Shown: positions 1 to 6,627 of the stretch, in pieces
Position numbering within the stretch: position 1 is the stretch's first letter
Layout of the letters: every line of letters starts with the position of its first letter
Assembly (NCBI GenBank): GCA_002868985.1
Contig: PKTV01000425.1
Span: 1 to 9,162 of the forward strand
Length of the DNA: 9,162 nt
DNA from: Desulfobacteraceae bacterium
GTDB taxonomy: Bacteria > Desulfobacterota > Desulfobacteria > Desulfobacterales > UBA11574
Direction of reading: 5' to 3'
The notes under the pieces: model-generated
Told to the model about the DNA's origin: nothing
Database searches by the model: none
What the model saw: the letters and a program-made list of their open reading frames with translations, nothing else
Program-made: the position numbers and the translations under genes

Positions 1-61
1 AGAGGAGTTGGAAATTCTATTTATTCGAATTTTTGGGTGTAGTTATCTTAAATTTAACAAA

Positions 62-448
62 TTAGTACTGTGCGTGGTTAATCAGGGCTTCCAGATAGCG
101 TGATTTTACCTGCTGGCTGGCAAGGGCCTGCTTGAATGGCGGAAGTTTCAAAATGACACCCAGAACTCCAGCCAAGGCTCGATGACTCCATAGTACCTGA
201 TTATCAAAAATCAAGTTTTGTAAGTTACCGCGTTCGATGGCCATCACAACAGCCCTGTGGGTTGTATTCAGTGGCGTAATCACTCTTTTTGGGCGAGATT
301 TCAGACTAATATTGTCGTTCATGCAGGCTCTAATGCAAAGACCACATCCCAAACAGAGGTCTTCGCTCAGTCTTGATTGTTTCATTTTTGGTTTATCAGG
401 ATCATTAGAGGAGACTAATGTCATTGCCTCCACTGGGCAGGTAATCAC
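62..448 (-). CDS. Ferredoxin-like Fe-S protein, C-terminal part (two 4Fe-4S motifs)
   Basis: This is the C-terminal 128 codons of the gene that starts at 1341. A caller would begin it at the GTG at 448, but that codon is an internal valine when the frame is repaired. In joined numbering, the first cluster motif is C292-x2-C295-x2-C298-x3-C302-P, of which only the last Cys lies inside this segment. The second is C330-x2-C333-x2-C336-x3-C340, in CLGCGLCIRAC. The remaining ~85 residues (RVITPLNTTHRAVVMAIERG, then LQNLIFDNQ) form a tail I regard as typical of the family. The two motifs would bind two 4Fe-4S clusters. Both halves keep good protein sequence with no other stops, so the break is recent, an assembly error, or bypassed during expression. 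The gene ends in TAA at 62-64. Confidence 0.8.
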   Translation of the reverse strand: MITCPVEAMTLVSSNDPDKPKMKQSRLSEDLCLGCGLCIRACMNDNISLKSRPKRVITPLNTTHRAVVMAIERGNLQNLIFDNQVLWSHRALAGVLGVILKLPPFKQALASQQVKSRYLEALINHAQY

Positions 449-1341
449 GCACTTTCCACATCCGATGCAATTTTTTTGTTGATTTCAGGGATAAAATTGG
501 TTGTATGGATAGGATTGAAAATCGCAAATCGACGGGCGGCGATCATAGCTTCGCAACAACACCCACAGCAGTTACATATAAAATTTACTTTCTCTTTAAC
601 ATTTTCACCGAACTGGACCAGATTGTGTTCATAAGCCAACTGTAAAATATCAAGACCTTCAGCAACATCCACCCGGCGAGCGAAACCATGTTTAATCAGC
701 GACGATGCCGTAGTATTAAACGTCATGCATATTTCCATCGGGGCATCACAGGCTCTATCCATATGGTGCATTTTGTGACGGCAATAACACATGCCAATCG
801 CTCTATGAGAAGCACCTTTTATGACCTTGGTAGCGCGTTCATAATCCAATACGTGCAGTGCGTTTTCATTGGATAAAACCGGTTCGTGGACAAAGGTGCG
901 ACCCAGATGAGTTTCGCCGCGAGTAAACAGATTGCGGATAAAATCCTCTTCCACGTTCAAATACTGATAAAACAACTCGCTCAATAACTTCTGATCAATA
1001 TCATCCCGCACACGCATCAAGGAAAATTCAAAAAAGCCCGCCATGGGGGGAGGAAGGGTGTATACGGACTCCCCATTTTGGTCTAAATCAACCAGTATAG
1101 CTCGACCAGCCAGTTCATTCAGTACCTTTTGAGCACTAGCTAAGTCCATTTGCCAGACGCGGCTTGCTTTTTTTGCCGTAAAGGGCTTGATAGGCAAAAG
1201 TGAAACCAATGCAGCCTCTTTCTCTCTGAAAAGCATTTTCAAAATTTTGAATAAAAGCTCCGAAGGGTGAGCACCCTCTGGATAACGATTTAATCTATCC
1301 ACCAGGCGGGAATAACCGGATTTGATTGTGTTGTGTGCCAT
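445..1341 (-). CDS. Ferredoxin-like Fe-S protein, N-terminal part (frame ends early at a shift)
   Basis: This is the first 298 codons of a gene that continues in the -1 frame as the 62-448 segment; joined, they give about 426 residues. Residues 20-100 look like a helical, winged-helix-type region. The middle carries scattered cysteines (C185, C187, C198, C205), followed by a very dense cluster C256, C258, C259, C261, C262, C263 in the string CNCCGCCCEAM. This frame stops 14 residues after NFIPEI, just where the first 4Fe-4S motif should begin. I associate this architecture with uncharacterised 4Fe-4S proteins of sulfate-reducing Desulfobacterota. An electron-transfer or redox-sensing role is inference; no catalytic function can be assigned. 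The ATG at 1341 is the natural start, but no strong Shine-Dalgarno precedes it. No membrane segment or signal peptide is apparent, so it is probably cytoplasmic. Confidence 0.8.
   Translation of the reverse strand: MAHNTIKSGYSRLVDRLNRYPEGAHPSELLFKILKMLFREKEAALVSLLPIKPFTAKKASRVWQMDLASAQKVLNELAGRAILVDLDQNGESVYTLPPPMAGFFEFSLMRVRDDIDQKLLSELFYQYLNVEEDFIRNLFTRGETHLGRTFVHEPVLSNENALHVLDYERATKVIKGASHRAIGMCYCRHKMHHMDRACDAPMEICMTFNTTASSLIKHGFARRVDVAEGLDILQLAYEHNLVQFGENVKEKVNFICNCCGCCCEAMIAARRFAIFNPIHTTNFIPEINKKIASDVESA
471..477 (-). other. A7 homopolymer frameshift site
   Basis: On the minus strand the gene reads AAC followed by seven A and then TTGCATCGG. Read with seven A, the frame gives NKKIASDVESA and a stop. 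Read with eight A, or with a -1 slip, it gives NKKNCIGCGKCVITCPVEA, restoring a textbook 4Fe-4S motif and the frame of the 62-448 segment. The site is therefore the exact break point. Possible explanations are a homopolymer sequencing error, a true mutation, or slippage of polymerase or ribosome on the A run. Zero-frame codons are AAC AAA AAA ATT, not a classic X XXY YYZ heptamer, so efficient programmed ribosomal frameshifting is not strongly predicted. Confidence 0.85.
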
Positions 1342-1382
1342 AATAAAATAACGGTCTTTATAGCATATAAGGAATGCGTTTC

Positions 1383-1422
1383 CACCTAATATTAATGGCG
1401 TCGCGTAGTGCGAGATTAGGTG
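1383..1422. repeat. Imperfect palindrome in the intergenic region
   Basis: CACCTAAT at 1383-1390 is the reverse complement of ATTAGGTG at 1415-1422. Inside, TCGC at 1401-1404 pairs with GCGA at 1410-1413 around a 5-nt loop, leaving a one-sided bulge of about 10 nt. AGGTGC-CT-GCACCT at 1418-1431 overlaps the right arm and offers a competing fold. There is no T tract, so it is not a typical intrinsic terminator. It may be a REP-like intergenic repeat; function unknown. Confidence 0.4.
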
Positions 1423-1551
1423 CCTGCACCTTCAATTGATGTAAAGTGAAGACTTCTCACTGAGATCATAAAAAGTACAGATTTCTTGCCAAAACCACAG
1501 GTTCAAGCATCTCAACTTCCAGTACATATATCGTATTTCTTACAAAATTGC

Positions 1552-1583
1552 AAAAAAGGCAAATTCCCGAAAATGGATTTGCC
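1552..1583 (-). terminator. Intrinsic terminator behind the amidohydrolase remnant
   Basis: Read on the minus strand, GGCAAAT (1583-1577) pairs with ATTTGCC (1564-1558), with two further C-G pairs inside the loop. Six T follow directly (complement of A 1552-1557). It lies 41 nt beyond the stop codon of the amidohydrolase remnant at 1625, as expected for that former gene's own terminator. Confidence 0.65.
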
Positions 1584-1624
1584 CTATTTAAGAATAGTAT
1601 AAAAATCCCGGCAGGTAAGATCGC

Positions 1625-1801
1625 TCATTTTTTCTTTATATTTTCACTGAGCCTGACAATCTTTTCGATGATGTTCTCTAAATCGACAGTCAGAAGTTTC
1701 CGATCCTTGACGAGGATGCACCCGTCAACAATGACATCCCAAACATCCGCTCCTTGTGCGGCATAGACCATATGGAACACCGGATTAAAGAATTGAGGTT
1801 C
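1625..1801 (-). pseudogene. C-terminal remnant of an MTA/SAH-deaminase-like amidohydrolase
   Basis: Minus-strand codons from 1801 to the TGA at 1625-1627 encode 58 residues that align without gaps to residues 381-438 of the intact deaminase at 4012-5328. By hand count 39 of 58 are identical, including VYAAQGADV, VKDRKLL and the charged C-terminal tail. Homology stops abruptly at the upstream end. An in-frame stop lies at 1832-1834, with no ATG, GTG or TTG between it and the homologous part, so nothing complete can be made. No metal-binding residue of the family is in the fragment. It is the tail of a diverged paralogue whose 5' part is gone; the hipBA operon lies where that part would have been. 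The similarity is below what a very recent duplication would show. Confidence 0.85.
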
Positions 1802-1941
1802 ACCTTGAATTGTAAATATATGCAGTAAGTTTTATTCTAATTCAAAATTCAAGGCTTAACCTTTTACATTCTTCAAATTCAACCTGAAGGCAGCTTGTTT
1901 TATAAGTGGTCATACCGACATGAGAAAATCAGTAACATCTT

Positions 1942-1955
1942 GCCGATAAATCGGC
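1942..1955. promoter_or_regulatory. GCCGAT palindrome upstream of hipB
   Basis: GCCGAT and ATCGGC form 6-bp arms with a 2-nt AA spacer, about 47 bp upstream of the -35 box of the hipBA promoter. It differs from the AT-rich palindromes nearer the promoter, so it may bind another regulator or be chance. Apart from this site I see nothing recognisable in 1802-1965. Confidence 0.3.
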
Positions 1956-1965
1956 CATCGTCGCA

Positions 1966-1991
1966 ATAAATGGTAATAAATTGCCATTTAT
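1966..1991. promoter_or_regulatory. Imperfect 26-bp palindrome, possible HipB operator
   Basis: ATAAATGG (1966-1973) and CCATTTAT (1984-1991) are perfect inverted arms, and the centre is also partly symmetric (22 of 26 positions match the reverse complement). Overlapping it are GCAAT and ATTGC half-sites, the same pentamers that make up the palindrome at 2021-2032. It ends 10 bp upstream of the -35 box. Antitoxins of HipB type normally bind several palindromes at their own promoter, so this is a plausible second operator. Confidence 0.5.
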
Positions 1992-2001
1992 ATCATTGTA
2001 C

Positions 2002-2030
2002 TTGACTTGTCATTTAATTGGCAATATATT
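2002..2030 (+). promoter_or_regulatory. hipBA promoter (TTGACT-17-TATATT)
   Basis: TTGACT at 2002-2007 and TATATT at 2025-2030 are separated by exactly 17 bp, each one base from the sigma-70 consensus. Transcription would begin near 2037. That rules out the TTG at 2018 as a start codon and leaves a short leader with GGAGG at 2050-2054 before hipB. Confidence 0.7.
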
Positions 2031-2032
2031 GC
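2021..2032. promoter_or_regulatory. Perfect palindrome over the -10 box, likely HipB operator
   Basis: GCAATATATTGC is a perfect 12-bp palindrome that contains the whole -10 hexamer. A dimeric Xre-type antitoxin bound here would block RNA polymerase, the usual autoregulation of hipBA-type operons. The binding protein is inferred from context. Confidence 0.55.
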
Positions 2033-2068
2033 TTTTTAACACTGCGAATGGAGGTTAATCAGCAAAAA

Positions 2069-2437
2069 ATGTCTTATAACATCGAATTCTCAGTAGCAAC
2101 GAGTGAACAGATCGAAGCTGCCCTCTGCAAGCGCTTGGAAAGCATAAGGCTATCCCGTAACATAACACAAGCTCAACTTGCTAAGGAAGCCGGCGTCTCG
2201 CCAAGAACCATCGGTCGGCTTGAAAAAGGCCAAGGGGTTTCCATGGATACATTCATTCGGATTATGATGGCGCTTCGCATACAACAAAACCTTGAAGCCC
2301 TACTGCCGGATCCGACTGTGAGACCAATCGAACGGGTAGGCATGGGCGCAGGAGAGCGCAAGCGCGCACGTCCCACCAAATCTATTGATGAACGCCCAAC
2401 TTGGTCTTGGGGTGACGGCGAGGACGATAATGAATAA
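2069..2437 (+). CDS. hipB: HipB-like antitoxin, Xre-family DNA-binding protein
   Basis: A 122-residue protein with an Xre-type helix-turn-helix at about residues 20-75; the recognition part is TQAQLAKEAGVSPRTIGRLE, followed by SMDTFIRIMMAL. The C-terminus (RPIERVGMGAGERKRARPTK, then a Trp/acidic end) is basic then acidic, which suits contact with DNA and toxin. Its role would be to bind and neutralise the HipA-like kinase encoded next and to repress the operon through the palindromes upstream. I chose the ATG at 2069 because GGAGG at 2050-2054 precedes it (14-nt spacing, somewhat long) and the protein then begins MSYN, like relatives I know. An in-frame ATG at 2048 overlaps that Shine-Dalgarno and is less likely. 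The stop overlaps the start of the toxin gene by 8 nt, indicating translational coupling. Confidence 0.85.
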   Translation: MSYNIEFSVATSEQIEAALCKRLESIRLSRNITQAQLAKEAGVSPRTIGRLEKGQGVSMDTFIRIMMALRIQQNLEALLPDPTVRPIERVGMGAGERKRARPTKSIDERPTWSWGDGEDDNE

Positions 2438-3731
2438 TGATGCACGTATCATTCTCTGGGGAAGTGAAATCGGTGCTGTTACTTGGCTTGAAGACAGGGA
2501 GATTGGGGTCTTCCAATATGCGCCTGACTTCCTGCATAGCGGTATTCAGTTAGCGCCGCTCATGATGCCGCTTAACGAGTTTCCCTATGAGTTCCCGGCG
2601 CTTGCACGGAACACCTTCAAAGGGTTGCCGGGATTGGTTGCAGACTCACTTCCAGACAGATGGGGTAATGAGATCATTGACGCTTGGCTTGCTTCACAGG
2701 GACGGATCGCGGCGAGTTTCCATCCAGTGGAACGCCTTTGCTATGTCGGCAGTCGCGGCATGGGGGCTCTCGAGTTTCAGCCAGCCACACTCGGGCCGCC
2801 ATCCAGCGAGCGTGCAGTTGAGGTTGCAAGTCTCGTCGACCTTGCAAACCAGATTCTTGACGAACGTACCAGAATCGGCGGTGTCTTCTCCGGAGACGAC
2901 GACCGAGAAGTAATCAATGATATTCTCCGAGTCGGGACTTCAGCTGGAGGAGCCCGGGCTAAGGCGATTCTCGCTTGGAATAAAGAAACTGACGAATTCC
3001 GGTCAGGCCAAGTCGAGGCTGGAGCGGGTTTTGAGTATTGGCTAATGAAATTTGATGGAATCACCAGCAGTAGCGATACAGAAGTCGCCACCCCGAAGGG
3101 CTACGGTAAGATCGAGTATGCTTATCACCTAATGGCCGTCGAGGCCGACATCGAGATGACGGCGTGCCGCCTTCATTACGAAGGTGGCCGTAGCCACTTT
3201 ATGACGAAGAGATTTGATAGGACTGCGAACGGAGGGAAATTGCATATGCAGTCCTTGGGGGCTATTGCTCACTATGACTACAGGCAACCTGCGAGCTATT
3301 CGTACGAGCAGGCGATCCAAATTATTCGGAGGATGAGACTCCCTCGAAAGGATATGGATCAGCAAGTGCTGCGCGCCATTTTCAATGTAGTCGGTCGCAA
3401 TTGTGATGATCACGTCAAGAACATAGCCTTCATCATGAATCGACGGGGTGAATGGCGCCTATCACCTGCGTTCGATATCTCCTACGCGTGGAACCCCAGA
3501 GGTGAATGGACGAGTCGACACCAGATGAGCGTGAACGGTAAGAGAGATGGGTTTGAGCGTAAAGACTTGGTCGCCCTTGCCAAGGCGGCTGACATAAAGA
3601 GGGCACGCGCAGAACAGATGATTCAACGCGTCATTGAAGTCGTGCGCCGTTGGCCCGACTTCGCCAGAGAAGCCGGAGTTAACGATGAACAGCTTAAGAA
3701 AATACAAGCCGGTCACCGCACAAGCCTATAA
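2430..3731 (+). CDS. hipA: HipA-family serine/threonine kinase toxin
   Basis: A 433-residue protein, the usual length for the family. Family features in order: an N-terminal HipA domain with LPGLVADSLPDRWGN (66-80); the glycine-rich loop VGTSAGGARAK (168-178), where S171 lines up with the autophosphorylated Ser150 of E. coli HipA as I recall that sequence; the ATP-site lysine K207 in LMKFDG; the catalytic loop NCDDHVKN (324-331) with D326 as expected base; and the metal-binding D349 in AFDIS. All key kinase residues are present, so it looks active. Characterised HipA toxins phosphorylate glutamyl- or other aminoacyl-tRNA synthetases and halt growth; the target here cannot be read from sequence. 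The ATG at 2430 follows GAGG at 2420-2423 by 6 nt and overlaps hipB. By eye the operon is GC-richer than its flanks, consistent with horizontal acquisition. Confidence 0.9.
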   Translation: MNNDARIILWGSEIGAVTWLEDREIGVFQYAPDFLHSGIQLAPLMMPLNEFPYEFPALARNTFKGLPGLVADSLPDRWGNEIIDAWLASQGRIAASFHPVERLCYVGSRGMGALEFQPATLGPPSSERAVEVASLVDLANQILDERTRIGGVFSGDDDREVINDILRVGTSAGGARAKAILAWNKETDEFRSGQVEAGAGFEYWLMKFDGITSSSDTEVATPKGYGKIEYAYHLMAVEADIEMTACRLHYEGGRSHFMTKRFDRTANGGKLHMQSLGAIAHYDYRQPASYSYEQAIQIIRRMRLPRKDMDQQVLRAIFNVVGRNCDDHVKNIAFIMNRRGEWRLSPAFDISYAWNPRGEWTSRHQMSVNGKRDGFERKDLVALAKAADIKRARAEQMIQRVIEVVRRWPDFAREAGVNDEQLKKIQAGHRTSL

Positions 3732-4011
3732 GGGAAGGCGTCAAGCCTACTATTGCCCCATGCAGGATAATAATAGAAATACAAAATACAAAACTGCACC
3801 AATAAGGGTCAAAGGCAGACTTGAGCCGGTCGATTTCCGGTAGTGAAACATACTGGGCTGCAAGCCGCCTGTGATATTGTGCATAAATTGTCAATTGGAA
3901 TTACATATTATGAAAATATTGAGTTCAGAACGATTATCAATATTCCCAGCCTAAAGCTGCTGTCTCCTGTTTCTCCCCAGTTTTAAAACTTTAAATTTAA
4001 AACCATCATGT
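3732..4011. other. Intergenic region between two convergent genes, no gene seen
   Basis: These 280 bases separate the 3' ends of hipA (plus) and the deaminase (minus). I find no convincing intrinsic terminator for either gene. AGGC-gtcaa-GCCT near 3735-3747 is only a 4-bp stem with no T run. The 3980-4000 stretch is AT-rich and self-complementary (GTTTTAAAAC) but is also not a standard terminator. A 66-codon minus-strand frame here runs into hipA and shows no recognisable family. Confidence 0.5.
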
Positions 4012-5328
4012 TTAATGTTTCTTTATGGTCTCACTAATCTTGACAACCTTTTTGATGATGTCTTCTAAATCGACAGCGAGAAGTTTCCGATCTTTGACGA
4101 TGATGCGACCGTCGACAACAACATCTTGAACATCCGCCCCTTGTGCGGCATAGACGATATGGGATACTGGATTGTAAATCGGTACGAGATGAGGTTTATG
4201 GGTGTCGATGATAATGACATCCGCCTTTTTCCCGATTTCAAGTGAACCGGTGATATCTTGAAGTCCCAGGGATCTCGCCCCTTCAATGGTGGCCATTTTC
4301 AAAACGGTAACGGCATCCATCACCGTGGGATCCATGGCGTTGACCTTGTGGAGTTTGGCCGCCGTATCCATCTCTGAAAATAGATCCAGATTGTTATTAC
4401 TGGCACACCCGTCAGTACCCAGGCCCACCGTTACACCGGCTTTCAAAAGCGCCGGAACCGGTGCAATCCCCGATGCAAGCTTCATGTTACTTTCAGGGTT
4501 GTGGGAAACGCTTGCTCTGCGTTTGGCAATAATTTCGATATCATCATCATCCAGCCAGACGGCGTGAATCAAGAGCGTGTTTTGATCGATAATGCCGATC
4601 TTATCCAGGTATTTTACAGGTGTTGTGTGATGTTTTGTTTGAATGGATACATATTCGTCCTTGGTTTCGGCGGCGTGAATCTGGAAAAGCACGCCTTTAG
4701 CGTCAGCGGCATCCTTGGCTTTTTTTAATGTCGCTTCGGAACAGGTATAGGGCGAGTGACAAAATATCGAAGGTGTAATCAGAGGGGATATATTTCCCCA
4801 ATTTTGTATAAATTTTATAGCGTTGTTGACGTTGTCCTCTGGCTTCGGTACCCCCGGTGCCGGAAAATCGATAACCCCCTGACCCAATATCGCCCGCATC
4901 CCGATTTCATTCATTGCTGCTGCAACATTGTCTTCATAAAAATATCCGTCACAGCAGGTCGTTGTTCCCGATAGTAGCATTTCTGCACCCGAAAGTAGTG
5001 CTCCGAGTCTTACGGATTCGGGGTGTATATGGTTAGCTTCGGCGGGAAAGATATATTCATTTAGCCATACGGAAAGGGTAAGGTCATCTGCTAAGCCTCT
5101 GAACAATGCCATGGGAAGGTGGGTATGGGTATTGACAAGGCCCGGCATAATGATGCCGCCACGGGCATCGATGATCTTTTCCCCTTCAGGAAGCGGCGCA
5201 TCGCTTTTAAGTGGTTCAATTTTAGCCAGTTTATCGTTTTTTATGCAAAGAACACCGTTATTGATAATATCAAAATCAGAATTCATTGTGATAATGGTGC
5301 CGTTGTGTATGACAATGCTATGTTTCAA
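4012..5328 (-). CDS. mtaD: 5-methylthioadenosine/S-adenosylhomocysteine deaminase
   Basis: A 438-residue amidohydrolase of the TrzA/MtaD family, full length. It would hydrolytically deaminate 5'-methylthioadenosine to methylthioinosine and S-adenosylhomocysteine to S-inosylhomocysteine, possibly also 5'-deoxyadenosine. Visible site residues: HTH metal ligands H68 and H70 in NTHTHLPM; H191 in FCHSPYT (substrate contact by analogy with Thermotoga Tm0936); H218 (ligand) and E221 (proton shuttle) in QIHAAET; H255 in LIHAVWL; HNPESNMKLASG at 276-287; D306 (ligand) in GTDG. The start codon is TTG at 5328, giving MKHSIVIHNG at the normal N-terminus; AGAGG at 5343-5339 precedes it by 10 nt. It lies downstream of the nucleoside phosphorylase on the same strand, and the pair makes a two-step salvage route. 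A diverged copy of its C-terminus survives at 1625-1801. Substrate preference within the family cannot be decided from sequence. Confidence 0.92.
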   Translation of the reverse strand: MKHSIVIHNGTIITMNSDFDIINNGVLCIKNDKLAKIEPLKSDAPLPEGEKIIDARGGIIMPGLVNTHTHLPMALFRGLADDLTLSVWLNEYIFPAEANHIHPESVRLGALLSGAEMLLSGTTTCCDGYFYEDNVAAAMNEIGMRAILGQGVIDFPAPGVPKPEDNVNNAIKFIQNWGNISPLITPSIFCHSPYTCSEATLKKAKDAADAKGVLFQIHAAETKDEYVSIQTKHHTTPVKYLDKIGIIDQNTLLIHAVWLDDDDIEIIAKRRASVSHNPESNMKLASGIAPVPALLKAGVTVGLGTDGCASNNNLDLFSEMDTAAKLHKVNAMDPTVMDAVTVLKMATIEGARSLGLQDITGSLEIGKKADVIIIDTHKPHLVPIYNPVSHIVYAAQGADVQDVVVDGRIIVKDRKLLAVDLEDIIKKVVKISETIKKH

Positions 5329-5396
5329 TATCCTGAAACCTCTTTAGCTTATTGAAAATATAGATGATACTTAGAAATTTGAACACTTGCCTCGAA

Positions 5397-5511
5397 AATG
5401 GAACAATGGAATATTGGAATGATGGGTTAATCCCATAAAACATATTTATTTTTCAATGCGATACAAAAAAAGACCCACTATTCTCCTATTCCATTATTCC
5501 AACATTCCAAT
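5397..5511. repeat. Inverted pair of 8-bp tandem arrays between pnp and mtaD
   Basis: Left array 5397-5420 is AATGGAAC, AATGGAAT, ATTGGAAT. Right array 5488-5511 is ATTCCATT, ATTCCAAC, ATTCCAAT, which reversed reads ATTGGAAT, GTTGGAAT, AATGGAAT. Each has three 8-bp units, and the arrays face each other across 67 nt. A small hairpin ATGGG-ttaat-CCCAT follows the left array at 5422-5436, and an A7 run lies at 5466-5472. Transcribed from the phosphorylase side, the arrays could fold into one long stem between the two genes. I associate ATTCCA-type intergenic repeats with Desulfobacterota, but cannot confirm this here. Confidence 0.6.
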
Positions 5512-5540
5512 TGGGGCGAAGTCCCTGTGTACTATACCGA

Positions 5541-6362
5541 TCAAATTCTATCCACTACATTCTTTATGATCGCTTCAAGTCTTGGAGCAGCTTTATCAGC
5601 AACAGCGATAACTTCTTCAACGGTTGTCGGCGTCGGATTGTCCGGATCATTGATGTTGGTGATGGTTGACAGGCCGAGTACTTTTATCCCTGCATGGACT
5701 GCAGCGATAACTTCCTGTACGGTTGAAAAACCCACGGCATCAGCACCAATGGTCCTTAAAAAGCGAACTTCGGCCCGGGTTTCAAGAGACGGGCCTTTAA
5801 GACCGACATAAATCCCTTTGTGCAATTGGATGCCCTCATCTCTTCCGGCGGTTTCGGCAAATTCGACCAGCTCTTGATCATACGCTTGGATCATATCCGG
5901 GAAACGGATTCCCCAACTTTCTTCATTGGGTCCGATCAAAGGGTTTGAACCGGTCAAATTGATATGATCAACAATGATCATGATGTCGCCGGCAGTAAAC
6001 TTAGGATTCAAACCGCCGGCAGCATTTGAAAGGATCAGCACCTTAACGCCGAGCTCTTGCATCACCCGTATGGGAAAGGTCACCTCTAGTGGCGAATACC
6101 CCTCATAAAGGTGAAACCGTCCCTGCATGGCCATGATTTGTTCTCCAAACATGTCTCCGAAAAGAAGCCGACCATAATGACTTTCAACCGTTGATGTTGG
6201 AAAATGCGGTATATCTTCGTATTCAAAGGATACAGATATATCCAAGAACTCGGTGCTCGCTCCGAGACCGGTTCCGGCCATCAGTCCGATTTTGGGTGAT
6301 TTTTTGATATAAGATTTTAGAAATCGAGCAGTTTCAACGGCTTTGTCTTTATCGTTCTTCAT
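5541..6362 (-). CDS. punA: Purine nucleoside phosphorylase (trimeric PNP/MTAP family)
   Basis: A 273-residue protein of normal family length. It splits purine nucleosides with phosphate into free base and (deoxy)ribose-1-phosphate. Motifs: phosphate loop GTGLG (30-34), with Thr where many PNPs have Ser; GRFHLYEGY (81-89) with R82 and H84; SNAAGG (112-117); GPSLET (190-195) with E194 facing the base; VGFSTVQEV (210-218), where Phe and Gln replace the usual Met and Pro; and STITN (232-236) with N236. The Asn/Glu pair marks the 6-oxopurine (inosine/guanosine) type; adenine-specific MTAP has Asp instead. That fits with the downstream deaminase, which turns MTA into methylthioinosine, so this enzyme may act as a methylthioinosine phosphorylase. 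The ATG at 6362 is preceded by GGAAA at a 6-nt spacing. The 212-nt gap to mtaD may hold a separate promoter or processing site. Confidence 0.9.
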   Translation of the reverse strand: MKNDKDKAVETARFLKSYIKKSPKIGLMAGTGLGASTEFLDISVSFEYEDIPHFPTSTVESHYGRLLFGDMFGEQIMAMQGRFHLYEGYSPLEVTFPIRVMQELGVKVLILSNAAGGLNPKFTAGDIMIIVDHINLTGSNPLIGPNEESWGIRFPDMIQAYDQELVEFAETAGRDEGIQLHKGIYVGLKGPSLETRAEVRFLRTIGADAVGFSTVQEVIAAVHAGIKVLGLSTITNINDPDNPTPTTVEEVIAVADKAAPRLEAIIKNVVDRI

Positions 6363-6456
6363 AGTTAGTTTCCAGTCTATTAGTCCTTGAAAACCTGGTC
6401 ATCTATGCTATGTCAGAGTTTTCCGGCTCTGCCTAAAGAATCGCTGCAAGAGTTTG

Positions 6457-6627
6457 AAGTGAACTAAAGTTTAAAGTGAGCTAAAGTTAAGGAAATCTGT
6501 CAATTATAAAAAACCGGCGGCTTCCGGCTCGTAGAGTCTACAGCTCGGAGAGAGCGAAGCGACACCATAACTTCCCCGCTTAATACGGGATAAATAGTCA
6601 CTTTAGATCACTTTAGACACTTTTAAC
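6457..6627. repeat. Intergenic element with inverted AAAGTGANCTAAAGT repeats
   Basis: On the left are two direct copies, AAGTGAACTAAAGTTT (6457-6472) and AAGTGAGCTAAAGTTA (6474-6489). On the right, 6599-6627 carries the inverted version: the reverse complement of 6600-6614 is AAAGTGATCTAAAGT, matching 14 of 15 bases of 6473-6487. Between them is a more GC-rich core with CCGG-cggctt-CCGG, GTAGA-g-TCTAC at 6531-6541 and CCCG/CGGG arms. Minus-strand transcription across CCGG...CCGG runs into six T, so the core may also act as a weak terminator. There is no coding potential. It is probably a non-autonomous or REP-like repeat. Confidence 0.5.

Noticed and set aside
1548..1766. 72-codon plus-strand frame over the amidohydrolase remnant
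   Set aside because: It is antisense to the remnant, which has clear homology on the minus strand.
2018..2068. Upstream TTG or ATG (2048) as start of hipB
   Set aside because: The TTG lies before the expected transcription start and inside the promoter region; the ATG at 2048 overlaps the GGAGG that most likely serves the ATG at 2069.
3694..3894. 66-codon minus-strand frame (MTIYAQYHRRLAAQYV...) across the hipA end
   Set aside because: It overlaps the hipA C-terminus in antisense, has no convincing start signal, and I recognise no family.
6510..6530. Strong intrinsic terminator on the minus strand at CCGG-cggctt-CCGG with a T run
   Set aside because: The stem is only about 4 bp, and no minus-strand gene lies upstream that would need it; kept only as a possible role within the repeat element.
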